From Pseudoflavonifractor sp902362925 (GTDB lineage Bacteria; Bacillota; Clostridia; Oscillospirales; Oscillospiraceae): a stretch of DNA of 64,000 nucleotides. Below are positions 1 to 7,430 of this stretch, one piece after another (the first letter of the stretch is position 1; each line of letters opens with the position of its first letter). The stretch lies in the NCBI GenBank assembly GCA_902362925.1, contig CABIYL010000019.1. One strand, written 5' to 3'. A program made the translations under genes and the position numbers. Under the pieces are notes generated by a model. That model saw only the letters and a list, made by a program, of their open reading frames with translations. It had not been told where the DNA came from and did not search any database.

Positions 1-72
1 TTCTCCTAAGATTTCAGGCTATAAAGCCCTTCGACTTAGTGCCTAACCTTTTCAGTTAGGAACGTGTCGCAC
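1..72 (-). mobile_element. Probable 5' end of a group II intron interrupting maff2
   Basis: Reading the minus strand from 72 down to 1, the sequence begins GTGCGACACG, matching the conserved GUGYG 5' end of group II introns, then forms a small hairpin (CCTAAC/GTTAGG stem, 60-47) and carries on without coding potential. The maff2 reading frame matches its family up to position 73 and diverges exactly there. The rest of the intron, including any reverse transcriptase, would lie left of the window. An alternative is an unrelated insertion or a simple truncation of maff2. Confidence 0.5.
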
Positions 73-187
73 GGTTGTCCGAGCCGTAGCCCTCCAGCAA
101 ATTCACCACGCCCCACACGCCAAGGCCAGCGCCGAGGGCCACAACGAGGGTCTGCAAAGTGTCGATGGCAGAAGAAAAGAACTGCAT
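56..187 (-). CDS. Maff2 family small membrane protein, 3' end disrupted
   Basis: This short gene follows virD4, as in Tn1549-type ICEs, where a roughly 70-residue Maff2 family membrane protein occurs. The start ATG at 187 has a good ribosome binding site (GGAGGC, four bases upstream). The first 37 residues match the family as I remember it: an N-terminal MQFFSSAIDTLQTLVVALG and a hydrophobic Gly-rich segment ending LLEGYGSDN. After that the frame enters unrelated sequence and stops six codons later (RATRS), so the second half is missing. The break coincides with a group II intron-like 5' end at 72. If the intron splices, the full protein could still be made; otherwise this is a broken gene. 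The role of Maff2 in conjugation is not established. Confidence 0.6.
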   Translation of the reverse strand: MQFFSSAIDTLQTLVVALGAGLGVWGVVNLLEGYGSDNRATRS

Positions 188-222
188 ATAGCCTCCATTT
201 CTCCGGGGAATACCCGGACATG

Positions 223-246
223 AAAAAAGCCGCCTACATAGGCGGC
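223..246 (-). terminator. Intrinsic terminator between virD4 and maff2
   Basis: On the minus strand a stem GCCGCC, loop TATGTA and stem GGCGGC (246-229) are followed by TTTTTT (228-223). It lies 40 bases past the virD4 stop and upstream of the maff2 start, so it would end or attenuate transcription leaving virD4. Confidence 0.65.
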
Positions 247-260
247 GCTTGCCGCACCTT

Positions 261-275
261 GGGACAATTTGTCCC
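261..275. repeat. 15-bp palindrome GGGACA-N3-TGTCCC, copy 1
   Basis: Perfect palindrome between the virD4 stop and the terminator hairpin. Three more copies with the same two half-sites and different 3-base centres lie at 16963-16977, 18296-18310 and 19280-19294, all in ICE DNA and none found in the nested IME or the chromosome. It looks like a protein-binding site; see findings. Confidence 0.7.
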
Positions 276-285
276 GAAGTGCTGT

Positions 286-1170
286 TTATACAAAGGCGTC
301 CGGGTCATCGAGATCGTCATAGTTGAGGATGTCCTCGTCCTCGTCTGTGAGCGCCTCGTCCGGCACGGTCGCCTCGTACACCTCACATTCCTCGACCAGC
401 CCGGGCCGCCTGCGGCGGTTGATGAGCTTGTCGAGGGAAAAGGCGTTTTTCTGTTTGTCGGCCTCCGCCGTGTACTTGTAGTTGGGGTGCTGCTTCAAAT
501 CGTACTTCTTGGAATAGAACGGGGGCAGGCCCCGGAGCTGCAAGATGCACCTGTCACCGGGCATGGTAGCAAGCTCGCTGGGGGTCATCAGCTCCCGGCC
601 CAACCGCTGGTTGTTCTGGCTGTAACTTTCCGACTGCCCCCGTGTTCGGCCATCCGTCTGCATGGAGATCGTGGCCTTGCCAAGCCAGTTTTCGGAAATC
701 TCCTTGATGGTGGAGCTTTCCCGCCCGCCGAGAAAAATCACGCTGTCCATGTTGCCGAGGATGGTTTCGGCGTTCTTGTCATAGATGGCCTTGCATTGGG
801 CCAACTGCTGATAAAAGAGGGTCAGACTGACCTCCCGGGAGCGAATCACGGCCACCAGCTTTTCGAGGTTTGGCACCTGTCCCGTGTTGGCCGCCTCGTC
901 CCACAGCACCCGTACATGATGGGGCAGGCGGCCTCCGTGAACATTGTCTGCCCGTTCGCAGAGAAGATTGAACATCTGCGAAAAGGCCAGCGCCACCAGA
1001 AAATTGTAGGTGCTGTCGGTATCGCTGATACAGAAGAAAGTGGCCGTGCGCCTGTCGCCCATGCGGTCAAGCTCCAGCTCGTCATAGGACATGATCTCCC
1101 GGAGTTGGGGAATGTCAAAGGGGGCCAGCCGGGAGCCGCAGGAAATCAAAATACTTTTTGCCGTTTTGCC
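286..1170 (-). CDS. virD4: VirD4/TraG-type coupling protein, C-terminal part (split by IME)
   Basis: The type IV coupling protein links the relaxosome to the mating channel and pumps DNA through the membrane. This piece encodes the last 294 residues, beginning in frame at GKTAKSILISCG, and includes the ATPase region with LWDEAANTGQ (Walker B-like) and a RSREVSLTLFYQQ segment typical of the TraG/VirD4 family. The acidic C-terminus (EDEDILNYDDLDD) is also typical. It has no start codon or ribosome binding site of its own at the junction, so it is probably not translated while the IME is present. Joining it to 15527-16477 gives 612 codons with no frameshift. Confidence 0.9.
   Translation of the reverse strand, partial: GKTAKSILISCGSRLAPFDIPQLREIMSYDELELDRMGDRRTATFFCISDTDSTYNFLVALAFSQMFNLLCERADNVHGGRLPHHVRVLWDEAANTGQVPNLEKLVAVIRSREVSLTLFYQQLAQCKAIYDKNAETILGNMDSVIFLGGRESSTIKEISENWLGKATISMQTDGRTRGQSESYSQNNQRLGRELMTPSELATMPGDRCILQLRGLPPFYSKKYDLKQHPNYKYTAEADKQKNAFSLDKLINRRRRPGLVEECEVYEATVPDEALTDEDEDILNYDDLDDPDAFV
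1169..1170. other. IME attachment core, left end (GG on minus strand)
   Basis: The minus-strand junction TTTCG-GG-CAAAACGG separates the IME from the C-terminal half of virD4. The same GG occurs at 15525-15526. Bases on either side of the GG differ between the two junctions, so the crossover core is exactly two bases. Confidence 0.8.
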
Positions 1171-1269
1171 CGAAACGAGTTGTCAAGGACTTTTTAATCA
1201 AATTCACAAAAATGCCACAAAAAAAGTGCCAGAAGCACTTTCATGCTCCTGACACTCAGGCGGGTGGGG

Positions 1270-1641
1270 TTACTTTTCCCCGGCAAGGATTTTTTCGCAA
1301 ACGGTCTGGTATTCCGGCAGCCGTTCAAGGAAGGAGTTCCAGCGCCGCTTTATCTCGGCCAGTTCCAGAGGATCAGCGGTCTGTTCGGTGTGGTCGTTGC
1401 CGGTCATCTGCAACACATCCATCGACACTTCGGAAAACAGTATCCGGGCAAGCTGCTCGGCGGTATAGATGATTACATTCTCCGCAATATACCGTTTCTC
1501 CGCGCCGATTTTCAGGAGCAGATAGCCCAGCTTGTCAGACCAGAACCATTCCAGATAAAGGCTTTCCCGGATGTAGTCGGCAAACACCGCGTAAACCCTC
1601 TCAATCTCTTTCTTTTCCATTTCTTCGTACAGCATTTTCAT
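1270..1641 (-). CDS. Hypothetical protein of the IME
   Basis: A 123-residue acidic protein without a motif I recognise. The start ATG at 1641 is preceded by AAGGAGG at good spacing, and coding GC matches the IME. It is predicted to be largely helical (a run of Glu, Lys and aromatic residues around IERVYAVFADYIRESLYLEW). It is the last gene before the left end of the IME and is separated from tnpW by 72 bases. No function is proposed; presence in related Tn4451-type elements would be the first thing to compare. Confidence 0.6.
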   Translation of the reverse strand: MKMLYEEMEKKEIERVYAVFADYIRESLYLEWFWSDKLGYLLLKIGAEKRYIAENVIIYTAEQLARILFSEVSMDVLQMTGNDHTEQTADPLELAEIKRRWNSFLERLPEYQTVCEKILAGEK

Positions 1642-1713
1642 GTCCTCCTTGGCTAAAAGTTTTGGTGTGTACCATCATCAGTTTAACACAAGGCGGCTGG
1701 CTTTATCAGCCGG

Positions 1714-1905
1714 TCACATCTGCTGTATCTCGTTTTTGAGCATACGCTTGATTTTGTCGCTCATGGTTTCAGTGCTGGTATCGCTGAAATGGACGCGCAC
1801 CTTGTAGGTGGTTTTGCCGATTTTCTTTACCAGCGCGGGGGCGTCCTCCGGCGCTCTGGCCGTGGTGGTGTCTGCGGTCTGCATGGTGCGGGTTTCTTCG
1901 CTCAT
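1714..1905 (-). CDS. tnpW: TnpW family transposon-encoded protein
   Basis: A 63-residue protein starting at ATG 1905 with a strong ribosome binding site (GGAGAAAGGAG). Its C-terminal half, with KKIGKTTYKVRVHFSDTSTE and a KIKRMLKNEI tail, matches the small TnpW proteins carried by Tn4451-like transposons; the N-terminal half is a Thr/Ala-rich linker. The function of TnpW is not known in any detail; in Tn4451 it is not required for excision by TnpX. It follows the DnaC-like gene with 42 bases between. Confidence 0.7.
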   Translation of the reverse strand: MSEETRTMQTADTTTARAPEDAPALVKKIGKTTYKVRVHFSDTSTETMSDKIKRMLKNEIQQM

Positions 1906-1947
1906 GGCGCTCCTTTCTCCGGGCGGGGCTGCGCCGTCCGGCAAAAA

Positions 1948-2811
1948 TTACTCATGCTTACGGTTCACAATGTCTTTCGCCGCCTGCTTGGTGGCTCCGG
2001 CGTTTTCCTCCCGGAAATTCTTCCCGGCAAAGAGGATCGGGGCGCACCGTTCCAGGATACGGTCATAGATACGGGCATGGGCCAGGTCAGACGGGTTCTT
2101 GAGTTCGTCCAGTTTCAGGTTGGTGGTGATTATCATGGGCCTGCGGCTGCGGTAGCGGCTGTCAATGACGAAAAACATCTGCTCCATCGCATACTCGGTA
2201 CTGCGCTCCACACCCAAATCGTCAATGATGAGCAGGTCGTACTCGTCAAAGCTGGCGATAAAGTCGGCCCTGTCCTCGGAGAACATCCCCGTCAGGCGGT
2301 TCAGGATGGTGGGAAAGTTCGTCATCAGCACCGGCACATCCCGGTCAAGCAGGGCGTTGGCGATACAACCGGCGAAAAAGGACTTGCCGGTTCCCACATC
2401 CCCAAACAGCAGCAGGCCGGTGTTGTTCTTGTAAGCCTCCTTCCAGTTCTCCACATAGGCGCGGGCCTTGTCCATCAGAGGATTTTGGCCGTTGTCGTTG
2501 GCAAAGGTGTAGTCGTACAGATAGCGGTCTTGCAGGCCCTGGGCCTTCCGGCGCTTGATACGCTCCATGCGGCGCTGCCGTTCCTCGGCGGCTTTGCGCT
2601 GTTCCTCGGCCTCCCGCTGGCACTGGCAGATACAGCGGGGCATGAAGTAGCCGGGTTTCCCAAAGCATGGCACAACGGTCTGCCTCTGGCCGCCGCACCT
2701 CTTACAGTGAATGAGGCCGTCTGCCGGGTCTATGTACTCGTCCCCGGCCAGTTCCACACCGGCGGCTGCCTTGTCGATCAGCGCCCGGATTTCTGCGGTA
2801 ATCTCCATCAT
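1948..2811 (-). CDS. DnaC-like ATP-binding protein (helicase loader)
   Basis: A 287-residue AAA+ protein related to DnaC/DnaI/IstB helicase loaders. The N-terminal third has a Cys-rich zinc-binding pattern (CKRCGGQ about residue 36, then CICQCQ about 60) and a charged coiled coil (residues 65-90). The ATPase domain has Walker A GDVGTGKS (about 135-142) and Walker B LLIIDDLG (about 190). It overlaps the stop of the replication initiator by four bases (ATGA), so the two are translationally coupled. Together they probably allow the excised IME to replicate during transfer, as found for other mobilizable elements. Confidence 0.85.
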   Translation of the reverse strand: MMEITAEIRALIDKAAAGVELAGDEYIDPADGLIHCKRCGGQRQTVVPCFGKPGYFMPRCICQCQREAEEQRKAAEERQRRMERIKRRKAQGLQDRYLYDYTFANDNGQNPLMDKARAYVENWKEAYKNNTGLLLFGDVGTGKSFFAGCIANALLDRDVPVLMTNFPTILNRLTGMFSEDRADFIASFDEYDLLIIDDLGVERSTEYAMEQMFFVIDSRYRSRRPMIITTNLKLDELKNPSDLAHARIYDRILERCAPILFAGKNFREENAGATKQAAKDIVNRKHE

Positions 2812-3532
2812 ACGGTTTCATCCTCCTTTACGCTGTAATCCCGGTTGCGGGTGGGCGGGGCCGCTTTCCTGGCGTCCTCACCGGCCCAGCGCCGGATGGT
2901 GGCGGCATGGCTTTGATACCGCTTGCCGGTAGAAGCCATATACTCGGACAGCTTTTCGATGTACTGGCCCCATACGGTGGGAAAACTGGCCTGCAAGTCC
3001 GCCAGTTCCTCGTCCGTCAGGAAAACATTCTNNNNNNNNNNNNNNNNNNNNNNNNNNNNNNNNNNNNNNNNNNNNNNNNNNNNNNNNNNNNNNNNNNNNN
3101 NNNNNNNNNNNNNNNNNNNNNNNNNNNNNNNNNNNNNNNNNNNNNNNNNNNNNNNNNNNNNNNNNNNNNNNNNNNNNNNNNNNNNNNNNNNNNNNNNNNN
3201 NNNNNNNNNNNNNNNNNNNNNNNNNNNNNNNNNNNNNNNNNNNNNNNNNNNNNNNNCAGCACTTCCACAAGGCCCAGCTTCAGGAAGATTTGCAAGGCCC
3301 TCTCCACAGTGCCAATCTGCTGGCGGGTGATGGTGGCGATCATCTGCGCTGTGTAGGGGATATTCTCGTCAAGCTGGAGCCGCCCGCCGTGTTTCAGGGA
3401 TTTCAGATACAGCTTGAGCAGGATATTGGAGTACAGCACACCGTCCTGCATACTTTCCAGCAGCACGATGGAGTCATCGTCAAAATAGTTTTCTTTGAGT
3501 TTCAGGTAGTAATATTTTCGATTGTCTGACAT
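2808..3532 (-). CDS. Replication initiator protein (phage replisome organizer-like), interrupted by N gap
   Basis: The N-terminal 92 residues start at ATG 3532 (ribosome binding site AAGGAGG) and resemble the N-terminal domain of phage replisome organizers/DnaD-like initiators: KYYYLKLKENYFDDDSIVLL, then a winged-helix pattern ending ALQIFLKLGLVEVL. The last 74 residues (3031-2808, LTDEELADLQASFPTVWG onwards) fit the C-terminal replisome-loading region. The 225 Ns between them give a frame mismatch, so the true gap must differ by one base modulo three, or there is an indel. The stop overlaps the DnaC-like gene, supporting an initiator-loader pair. Confidence 0.75.
3032..3256. other. Unsequenced gap (N run)
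   Basis: 225 Ns inside the replication initiator. The flanking coding frames do not agree with a 225-base spacing, so its length is an estimate. Confidence 0.95.
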
Positions 3533-3645
3533 GGGTTCCTCCTTGGGGTTCGTTTTGGGCTTCTGTACGCATTTAGAGGGCCGTTTTGGGGGGCAGAGGA
3601 TAAATCTATCAGGCCCCCGCCGACACCCTCGAAAAAGTCCTTGAT

Positions 3646-4043
3646 TTACAAGGGGTTTTCGGCCCCTAAAGCGTGACACTTAGCCCTCTGTTTGCGCTTG
3701 CGCTGGGCGGCCTTGATACGCTTCATGCGCCCGGCACATTCCGGGCAGTATTTGGCCCGGTTGGAGCCGGGGGTGAACAGCGCCCCGCAGACGGCGCACC
3801 GCTTGGCGTCCAGGCGGTGGAACAGGGCCGTTTCCAGTTCTCTGTCCAGCGGCAGCACCGCCGCCCGGAACCACCGGCACAACAGGGAGTAGGAAATGGA
3901 CTGGACGCAGACACATTCCTCCCCATCGTCCAGCGCGATACAGTTGCCGCCGTCATAGTTGCAGCACTCATGTACCAGCCGCCGCGCTCTGCGGTACTGG
4001 CGGTAGTCCATGACGGGGATGGGTTCAGGCTTGCTTTTCTTCA
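3646..4043 (-). CDS. Cysteine-rich VLP-domain protein, start at gap edge
   Basis: A protein of about 132 residues of the Cys-rich VLP family common in Firmicute mobile elements. It shows paired cysteines (HECCNYDGGNC, ECVCVQS), a CAVCGALFTPGSNRAKYCPEC zinc-ribbon-like motif in the C-terminal half and a basic tail (KRIKAAQRKRKQRAK). The first visible bases next to the N run read TGAAGAAAAGC on the minus strand; if the masked base 4044 is A, this is ATG-AAG-AAA-AGC, giving a natural start. It precedes the replication initiator by about 110 bases. The fold suggests nucleic-acid binding; the exact role is unknown. Confidence 0.7.
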
Positions 4044-4286
4044 NNNNNNNNNNNNNNNNNNNNNNNNNNNNNNNNNNNNNNNNNNNNNNNNNNNNNNNNN
4101 NNNNNNNNNNNNNNNNNNNNNNNNNNNNNNNNNNNNNNNNNNNNNNNNNNNNNNNNNNNNNNNNNNNNNNNNNNNNNNNNNNNNNNNNNNNNNNNNNNNN
4201 NNNNNNNNNNNNNNNNNNNNNNNNNNNNNNNNNNNNNNNNNNNNNNNNNNNNNNNNNNNNNNNNNNNNNNNNNNNNNNNNNNNNNN
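4044..4286. other. Unsequenced gap (N run)
   Basis: 243 Ns between the Cys-rich VLP gene (minus) and the relB-like antitoxin (plus). It must contain the promoter of the toxin-antitoxin pair and possibly the first base of the VLP start codon. Confidence 0.95.
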
Positions 4287-4316
4287 TAAAAGTACCAGCA
4301 GAAAGGGGTTGATGAT

Positions 4317-4595
4317 ATGGCTGGAAATACCACAAACATCAGTATCCGCATGGACGCGGATTTGAAGGCACAGGCCGACGCCCTGTTTGCGGAACTCGGC
4401 ATGAATTTATCCACGGCGTTCAACATCTTCGTGCGCCAGTCGCTTCGTGAGGGCGGCATTCCCTTTGAAGTGAAGCTGGAACAGCCCAACAAGGAAACGA
4501 TTGCTGCCATGCTGGAAGCGGAAAGGATTGCAAAAGACCCGTCTGTAAAGGGCTACAATGACCTTGACGAGTTGTTTGCCGACCTGAAAAAATGA
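4317..4595 (+). CDS. RelB/DinJ family antitoxin
   Basis: A 92-residue antitoxin with the ribbon-helix-helix start NTTNISIRMDADLKAQADAL and the family motif LGMNLSTAFNIFVRQSLREGGIPF. The ATG at 4317 has AAAGGGG upstream. It overlaps the downstream toxin gene by four bases (ATGA), the usual arrangement for coupled translation. RelB/DinJ proteins neutralise their toxin and repress their own operon; the promoter lies in the N gap. It runs opposite to nearly every other gene of the IME, which suggests it was picked up as an independent cassette that stabilises the element. Confidence 0.9.
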   Translation: MAGNTTNISIRMDADLKAQADALFAELGMNLSTAFNIFVRQSLREGGIPFEVKLEQPNKETIAAMLEAERIAKDPSVKGYNDLDELFADLKK

Positions 4596-4882
4596 GGAAA
4601 ACAAAGTACACCGTCAAGTACACAACCGGCTTTAAGAAGGACTACAAACGGGCGATCAAGCGCGGCCTGAAGATTGAATTGCTGGAGCAGGTCGTGGCGC
4701 TGCTGGCGATGGGTGAACCGCTGCCGGAGAAGAACCGCGATCACGATCTGTCCGGCGATTGGGTGGGCCATCGGGAATGTCACATCCTCCCGGATTGGCT
4801 GCTCATTTACCGCATCGAGGATGATGTGCTGGTTCTGACGCTTGCCCGCACCGGGTCGCACAGCGACTTGTTCGGCAAATAA
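4592..4882 (+). CDS. YafQ-like mRNA interferase toxin (RelE superfamily)
   Basis: A 96-residue RelE-fold toxin. YafQ toxins cut mRNA on the ribosome. The N-terminal KYTVKYTTGFKKDYKRAIKRG and the C-terminal LTLARTGSHSDLFGK match the family; His90 in GSHSDLF is in the position of the catalytic His of YafQ, and the conserved HDLSGDWVGHREC segment (about residues 50-62) is present. It is paired with the overlapping RelB/DinJ antitoxin and is followed directly by an intrinsic terminator. The toxin appears intact. Confidence 0.9.
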   Translation: MRKTKYTVKYTTGFKKDYKRAIKRGLKIELLEQVVALLAMGEPLPEKNRDHDLSGDWVGHRECHILPDWLLIYRIEDDVLVLTLARTGSHSDLFGK

Positions 4883-4890
4883 ACCGTCTG

Positions 4891-4924
4891 CCGCCGTATG
4901 GGTGAAACCTGTACGGCGGTTTTT
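4891..4924 (+). terminator. Intrinsic terminator after yafQ-like toxin
   Basis: Stem CCGCCGTA (4891-4898) pairs with TACGGCGG (4912-4919) and is followed by TTTTT. It separates the plus-strand toxin-antitoxin pair from the convergent relaxase gene. Confidence 0.8.
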
Positions 4925-4989
4925 CTGTGTGTAAAAGGGTGTCGTGAAACGCGACGCACCTCAAAGGGGTCGCCAAAACGCCGTACCCT

Positions 4990-6249
4990 TTACCGCTCCG
5001 GCCCCCGGTCGCGGGGCTTGTCCCGTTCCTGGCGGGCCAGTTGGTCGGCGGCCTTGCGGAGCCGTTCCACAGCTTTCAGCTCCTCCCGCATGGCTTTCAT
5101 GTCGATGCTGTCTACCTGTTTCTGGGCGGTCAGCAGGTCGATCTCACGCCGCCATTCCTTCGGGTTGATTTCTTCGCCGCTGGCTTTCAGTTCTTTCAGA
5201 TACCGGGCCGCCGCGTCATAGAGGATCAGTTCCCGGCTGTGGCGCTGCTCGAACAGTTCCCGTTTCTCCGGCTTCACCTTGGCAAACTGCTTATGGACGG
5301 TCTTGTACTCGTTGTACTGCGCCCACATCTCCCCCCGCTCCGTGAGGACAGCGATCCGGCGCTCGGCCTTAACGATCTCTCGCCGCAGGTCATAGTAGCG
5401 GGTATTCATGTCGGCAATTTTTTCATGGAGCTGCTGCATGGATTGGATGCCGTTGGCATTCAGGAAATTGAACAGGGCGGCGCTCTCCTGCAAAGCCCGT
5501 ATCTTGCCGGTGCGGGTGTCAGGCCGCTTGAGCTGCTGCTGGGTCTCCCACAAGTCAACCATGCTGGGCTGCTGGCCCTCCGGCTTCTCGGCCTCGGCCT
5601 TAGACCAGTTGTAGAGGCGGGTAATGCGGGCCTTGATTTCTTTCAGCAGCTTGTTGTCGGCGGCGATCTGCCGGTTGACTTCCCCCTTGTCTGTGCGGAT
5701 ACCGCGCTTCTCCATCTGGCTGGCCGCTGGCCCCAGGTGGACAGAGGGGATTTTATCAATGCCACGGCGCTTGTAGCTGCGGTGGTCTACCAATGCAGGC
5801 TGACCGGCGGCCTCCAATGCCCGGTTGGTATAGGCCGCCCATGCCGCCCGCCAAATCTCCACATTCCCTTTGTCGTTCCAGTCGGTGGTGTCCTCCCGGT
5901 GGTTCTTCCAGCCGCCTTTCCCATCCGGGATACGCTGGCCGTTCTCGTCCAGGTCGTATGCCTTGCGGCACTTTGCGCCCCATGCGCCATTTTCTTTCAG
6001 GGGCCGGACGGTCAGCATGATATGAACATGGGGGTTGCCGGTTCCCTTGTCATGGATGGCGAAGTCGGCGCACATCCCCTTGTCCACAAAGTTGTCCTTT
6101 ACATAGGCCCGGACAAGGGCAAGCTGCTGTTCCCTGGACAGTTCGCGGGGCAGGGCCGCCTCAATCTCGCGGGCAAGCTGGCTGTCCCTGGCTTTCTCGA
6201 TCTGCTCCACACTGTTCCAGAGGGTGGAGCGGTCTGCAAACTCCGGCGG
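4990..6249 (-). CDS. mobA: MobA/MobL (MobQ) family relaxase, N-terminus in N gap
   Basis: The relaxase nicks oriT, becomes covalently attached to the 5' end and pilots the strand into the recipient. The visible 419 residues begin within the catalytic domain (PPEFADRSTLWNSVEQIEKA) and include the metal-binding histidines in NPHVHIMLTVR and the conserved HREDTTDWND and RSYKRRGID segments. The C-terminal half is a charged coiled coil. The catalytic Tyr and first histidine lie in the 314-base N run. An RSF1010-like oriT sits just upstream (6609-6654), as is usual in MobQ systems. The element has no coupling protein of its own, so it would need one from a co-resident conjugative element. Confidence 0.9.
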   Translation of the reverse strand, partial: PPEFADRSTLWNSVEQIEKARDSQLAREIEAALPRELSREQQLALVRAYVKDNFVDKGMCADFAIHDKGTGNPHVHIMLTVRPLKENGAWGAKCRKAYDLDENGQRIPDGKGGWKNHREDTTDWNDKGNVEIWRAAWAAYTNRALEAAGQPALVDHRSYKRRGIDKIPSVHLGPAASQMEKRGIRTDKGEVNRQIAADNKLLKEIKARITRLYNWSKAEAEKPEGQQPSMVDLWETQQQLKRPDTRTGKIRALQESAALFNFLNANGIQSMQQLHEKIADMNTRYYDLRREIVKAERRIAVLTERGEMWAQYNEYKTVHKQFAKVKPEKRELFEQRHSRELILYDAAARYLKELKASGEEINPKEWRREIDLLTAQKQVDSIDMKAMREELKAVERLRKAADQLARQERDKPRDRGPER

Positions 6250-6563
6250 NNNNNNNNNNNNNNNNNNNNNNNNNNNNNNNNNNNNNNNNNNNNNNNNNNN
6301 NNNNNNNNNNNNNNNNNNNNNNNNNNNNNNNNNNNNNNNNNNNNNNNNNNNNNNNNNNNNNNNNNNNNNNNNNNNNNNNNNNNNNNNNNNNNNNNNNNNN
6401 NNNNNNNNNNNNNNNNNNNNNNNNNNNNNNNNNNNNNNNNNNNNNNNNNNNNNNNNNNNNNNNNNNNNNNNNNNNNNNNNNNNNNNNNNNNNNNNNNNNN
6501 NNNNNNNNNNNNNNNNNNNNNNNNNNNNNNNNNNNNNNNNNNNNNNNNNNNNNNNNNNNNNNN
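6250..6563. other. Unsequenced gap (N run)
   Basis: 314 Ns covering the start and N-terminal part of the relaxase gene. Confidence 0.95.
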
Positions 6564-6608
6564 CCCCATCGCGGACGAAGTACGCAACAGCCCCCGGCAG
6601 GGCGCACG

Positions 6609-6654
6609 ACACCGGCAACGGTGTATAAGTGCGCCCTTGTAAACAAGGGACTTA
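6609..6654 (+). other. oriT: Putative origin of transfer, RSF1010/MobQ type
   Basis: An inverted repeat ACACCG-GCAA-CGGTGT (6609-6624) is followed after one base by TAAGTGCGCCCTT (6626-6638). The RSF1010/R1162 oriT has the same plan: a short inverted repeat next to the core TAAGTGCG/CCCT, cut between G and C. By analogy the nick would be between 6633 and 6634 on the plus strand. A second palindrome, CCCTTGT-AA-ACAAGGG (6634-6649), overlaps the nick side. The site lies between the DUF3847 gene and the relaxase gene. Confidence 0.8.
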
Positions 6655-6948
6655 CGGCTTGTCCCCGGATTTCGGCAGTTTTGCGGCCAGTTCCGCCGCC
6701 CCCGGAAGATGGGACAGGGCAATCAGGAACGCCTTGACCTCTACGCCGGGAAGGTCGGAGGCCAGAGGAAAAATGCCCTCCAAAATGGCCCCGCGCTCAA
6801 TTAGGCGGCGGGTGCGGGCCTTGCGTTCCTCATTGCGCTGCTTGTTCTCCAAAATCTTCTGGCGGTTCTCAAGCTGCCGGATCTCCTTCAGGACTTCTTC
6901 GCGCTCGTCTTTTTTCTGTTTCGCTTGGGCGGTAATTTCTTTGTGCAT
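6652..6948 (-). CDS. DUF3847 domain protein, probable relaxosome accessory
   Basis: A 98-residue protein whose first two thirds form a strongly charged coiled coil (KQKKDEREEVLKEIRQLENR), followed by LIERGAILEGIFP and a short helical tail. DUF3847 proteins are regularly found next to MobQ relaxases in Firmicute elements. Its stop lies at the edge of the oriT, so the gene runs directly into it, and its small size and position resemble MobC-type accessory factors; that role is an inference. Its start overlaps the end of the preceding sigma-like gene by 61 bases in another frame, so a later start is possible. Confidence 0.75.
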   Translation of the reverse strand: MHKEITAQAKQKKDEREEVLKEIRQLENRQKILENKQRNEERKARTRRLIERGAILEGIFPLASDLPGVEVKAFLIALSHLPGAAELAAKLPKSGDKP

Positions 6949-7430
6949 ATCGCGTCCTCCTTCAGCGGCTCCATCCAGCCGCGCTTGATAAAATATTTCC
7001 GTAGTTTCAAAATGGCGTCCCGGACGGTATTGGTAACAAGGCTCACACTGGCAATCCCCTCGTCCTCCGCAATCTCCCGGTACTTCTTGCCCTCCACAAA
7101 ACAGGCGTGCAGGCGGCGGGCCTGCGTGGGCGTTAAGGTGGCAAGGGCCTCCCGGAGCCGCTGCAACATCAATTCATGGACTTCTTCTTGTTCCCGGCGT
7201 GTTTCTTCTTCCAGCAGAGTGTCCTCAGCGGAGAGGGCATGAGAGAGCAGGTGGTATTCCAGACCGGGGGAATAGTCCATCGAGTAAGTATGGCTCCATA
7301 GCCGCTGCTCGGAGTTGTGGTCGGTGCGCCATTCCTCCGCGATGGCGTCGGCGATCTCGTCCGGCAGTTCGATGAAGGTGTCTGTTTCGTAGAGGGGGTA
7401 ATAATACTTTTTCAGGTTGATGGTTTTCAT
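6888..7430 (-). CDS. Sigma-70 region 4-like protein (paralogue 3 of tandem set)
   Basis: A 180-residue protein beginning MKTINLKKYYYPLYETDTFI, a start shared by its two upstream neighbours. The C-terminal half has a sigma region 4-like helix-turn-helix: LATLTPTQARRLHACFVEGKKYREIAEDEG, then a recognition-helix segment and LKLRKYFIKRG. A basic tail (PPKRNRKKTSAKKS) is unique to this copy. The chosen start at 7430 aligns with the paralogues; 7445 is an alternative. Start and stop overlap neighbouring genes, which indicates one transcript. These proteins lack clear region 2, so they may be regulators rather than true sigma factors. Confidence 0.75.
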   Translation of the reverse strand: MKTINLKKYYYPLYETDTFIELPDEIADAIAEEWRTDHNSEQRLWSHTYSMDYSPGLEYHLLSHALSAEDTLLEEETRREQEEVHELMLQRLREALATLTPTQARRLHACFVEGKKYREIAEDEGIASVSLVTNTVRDAILKLRKYFIKRGWMEPLKEDAICTKKLPPKRNRKKTSAKKS

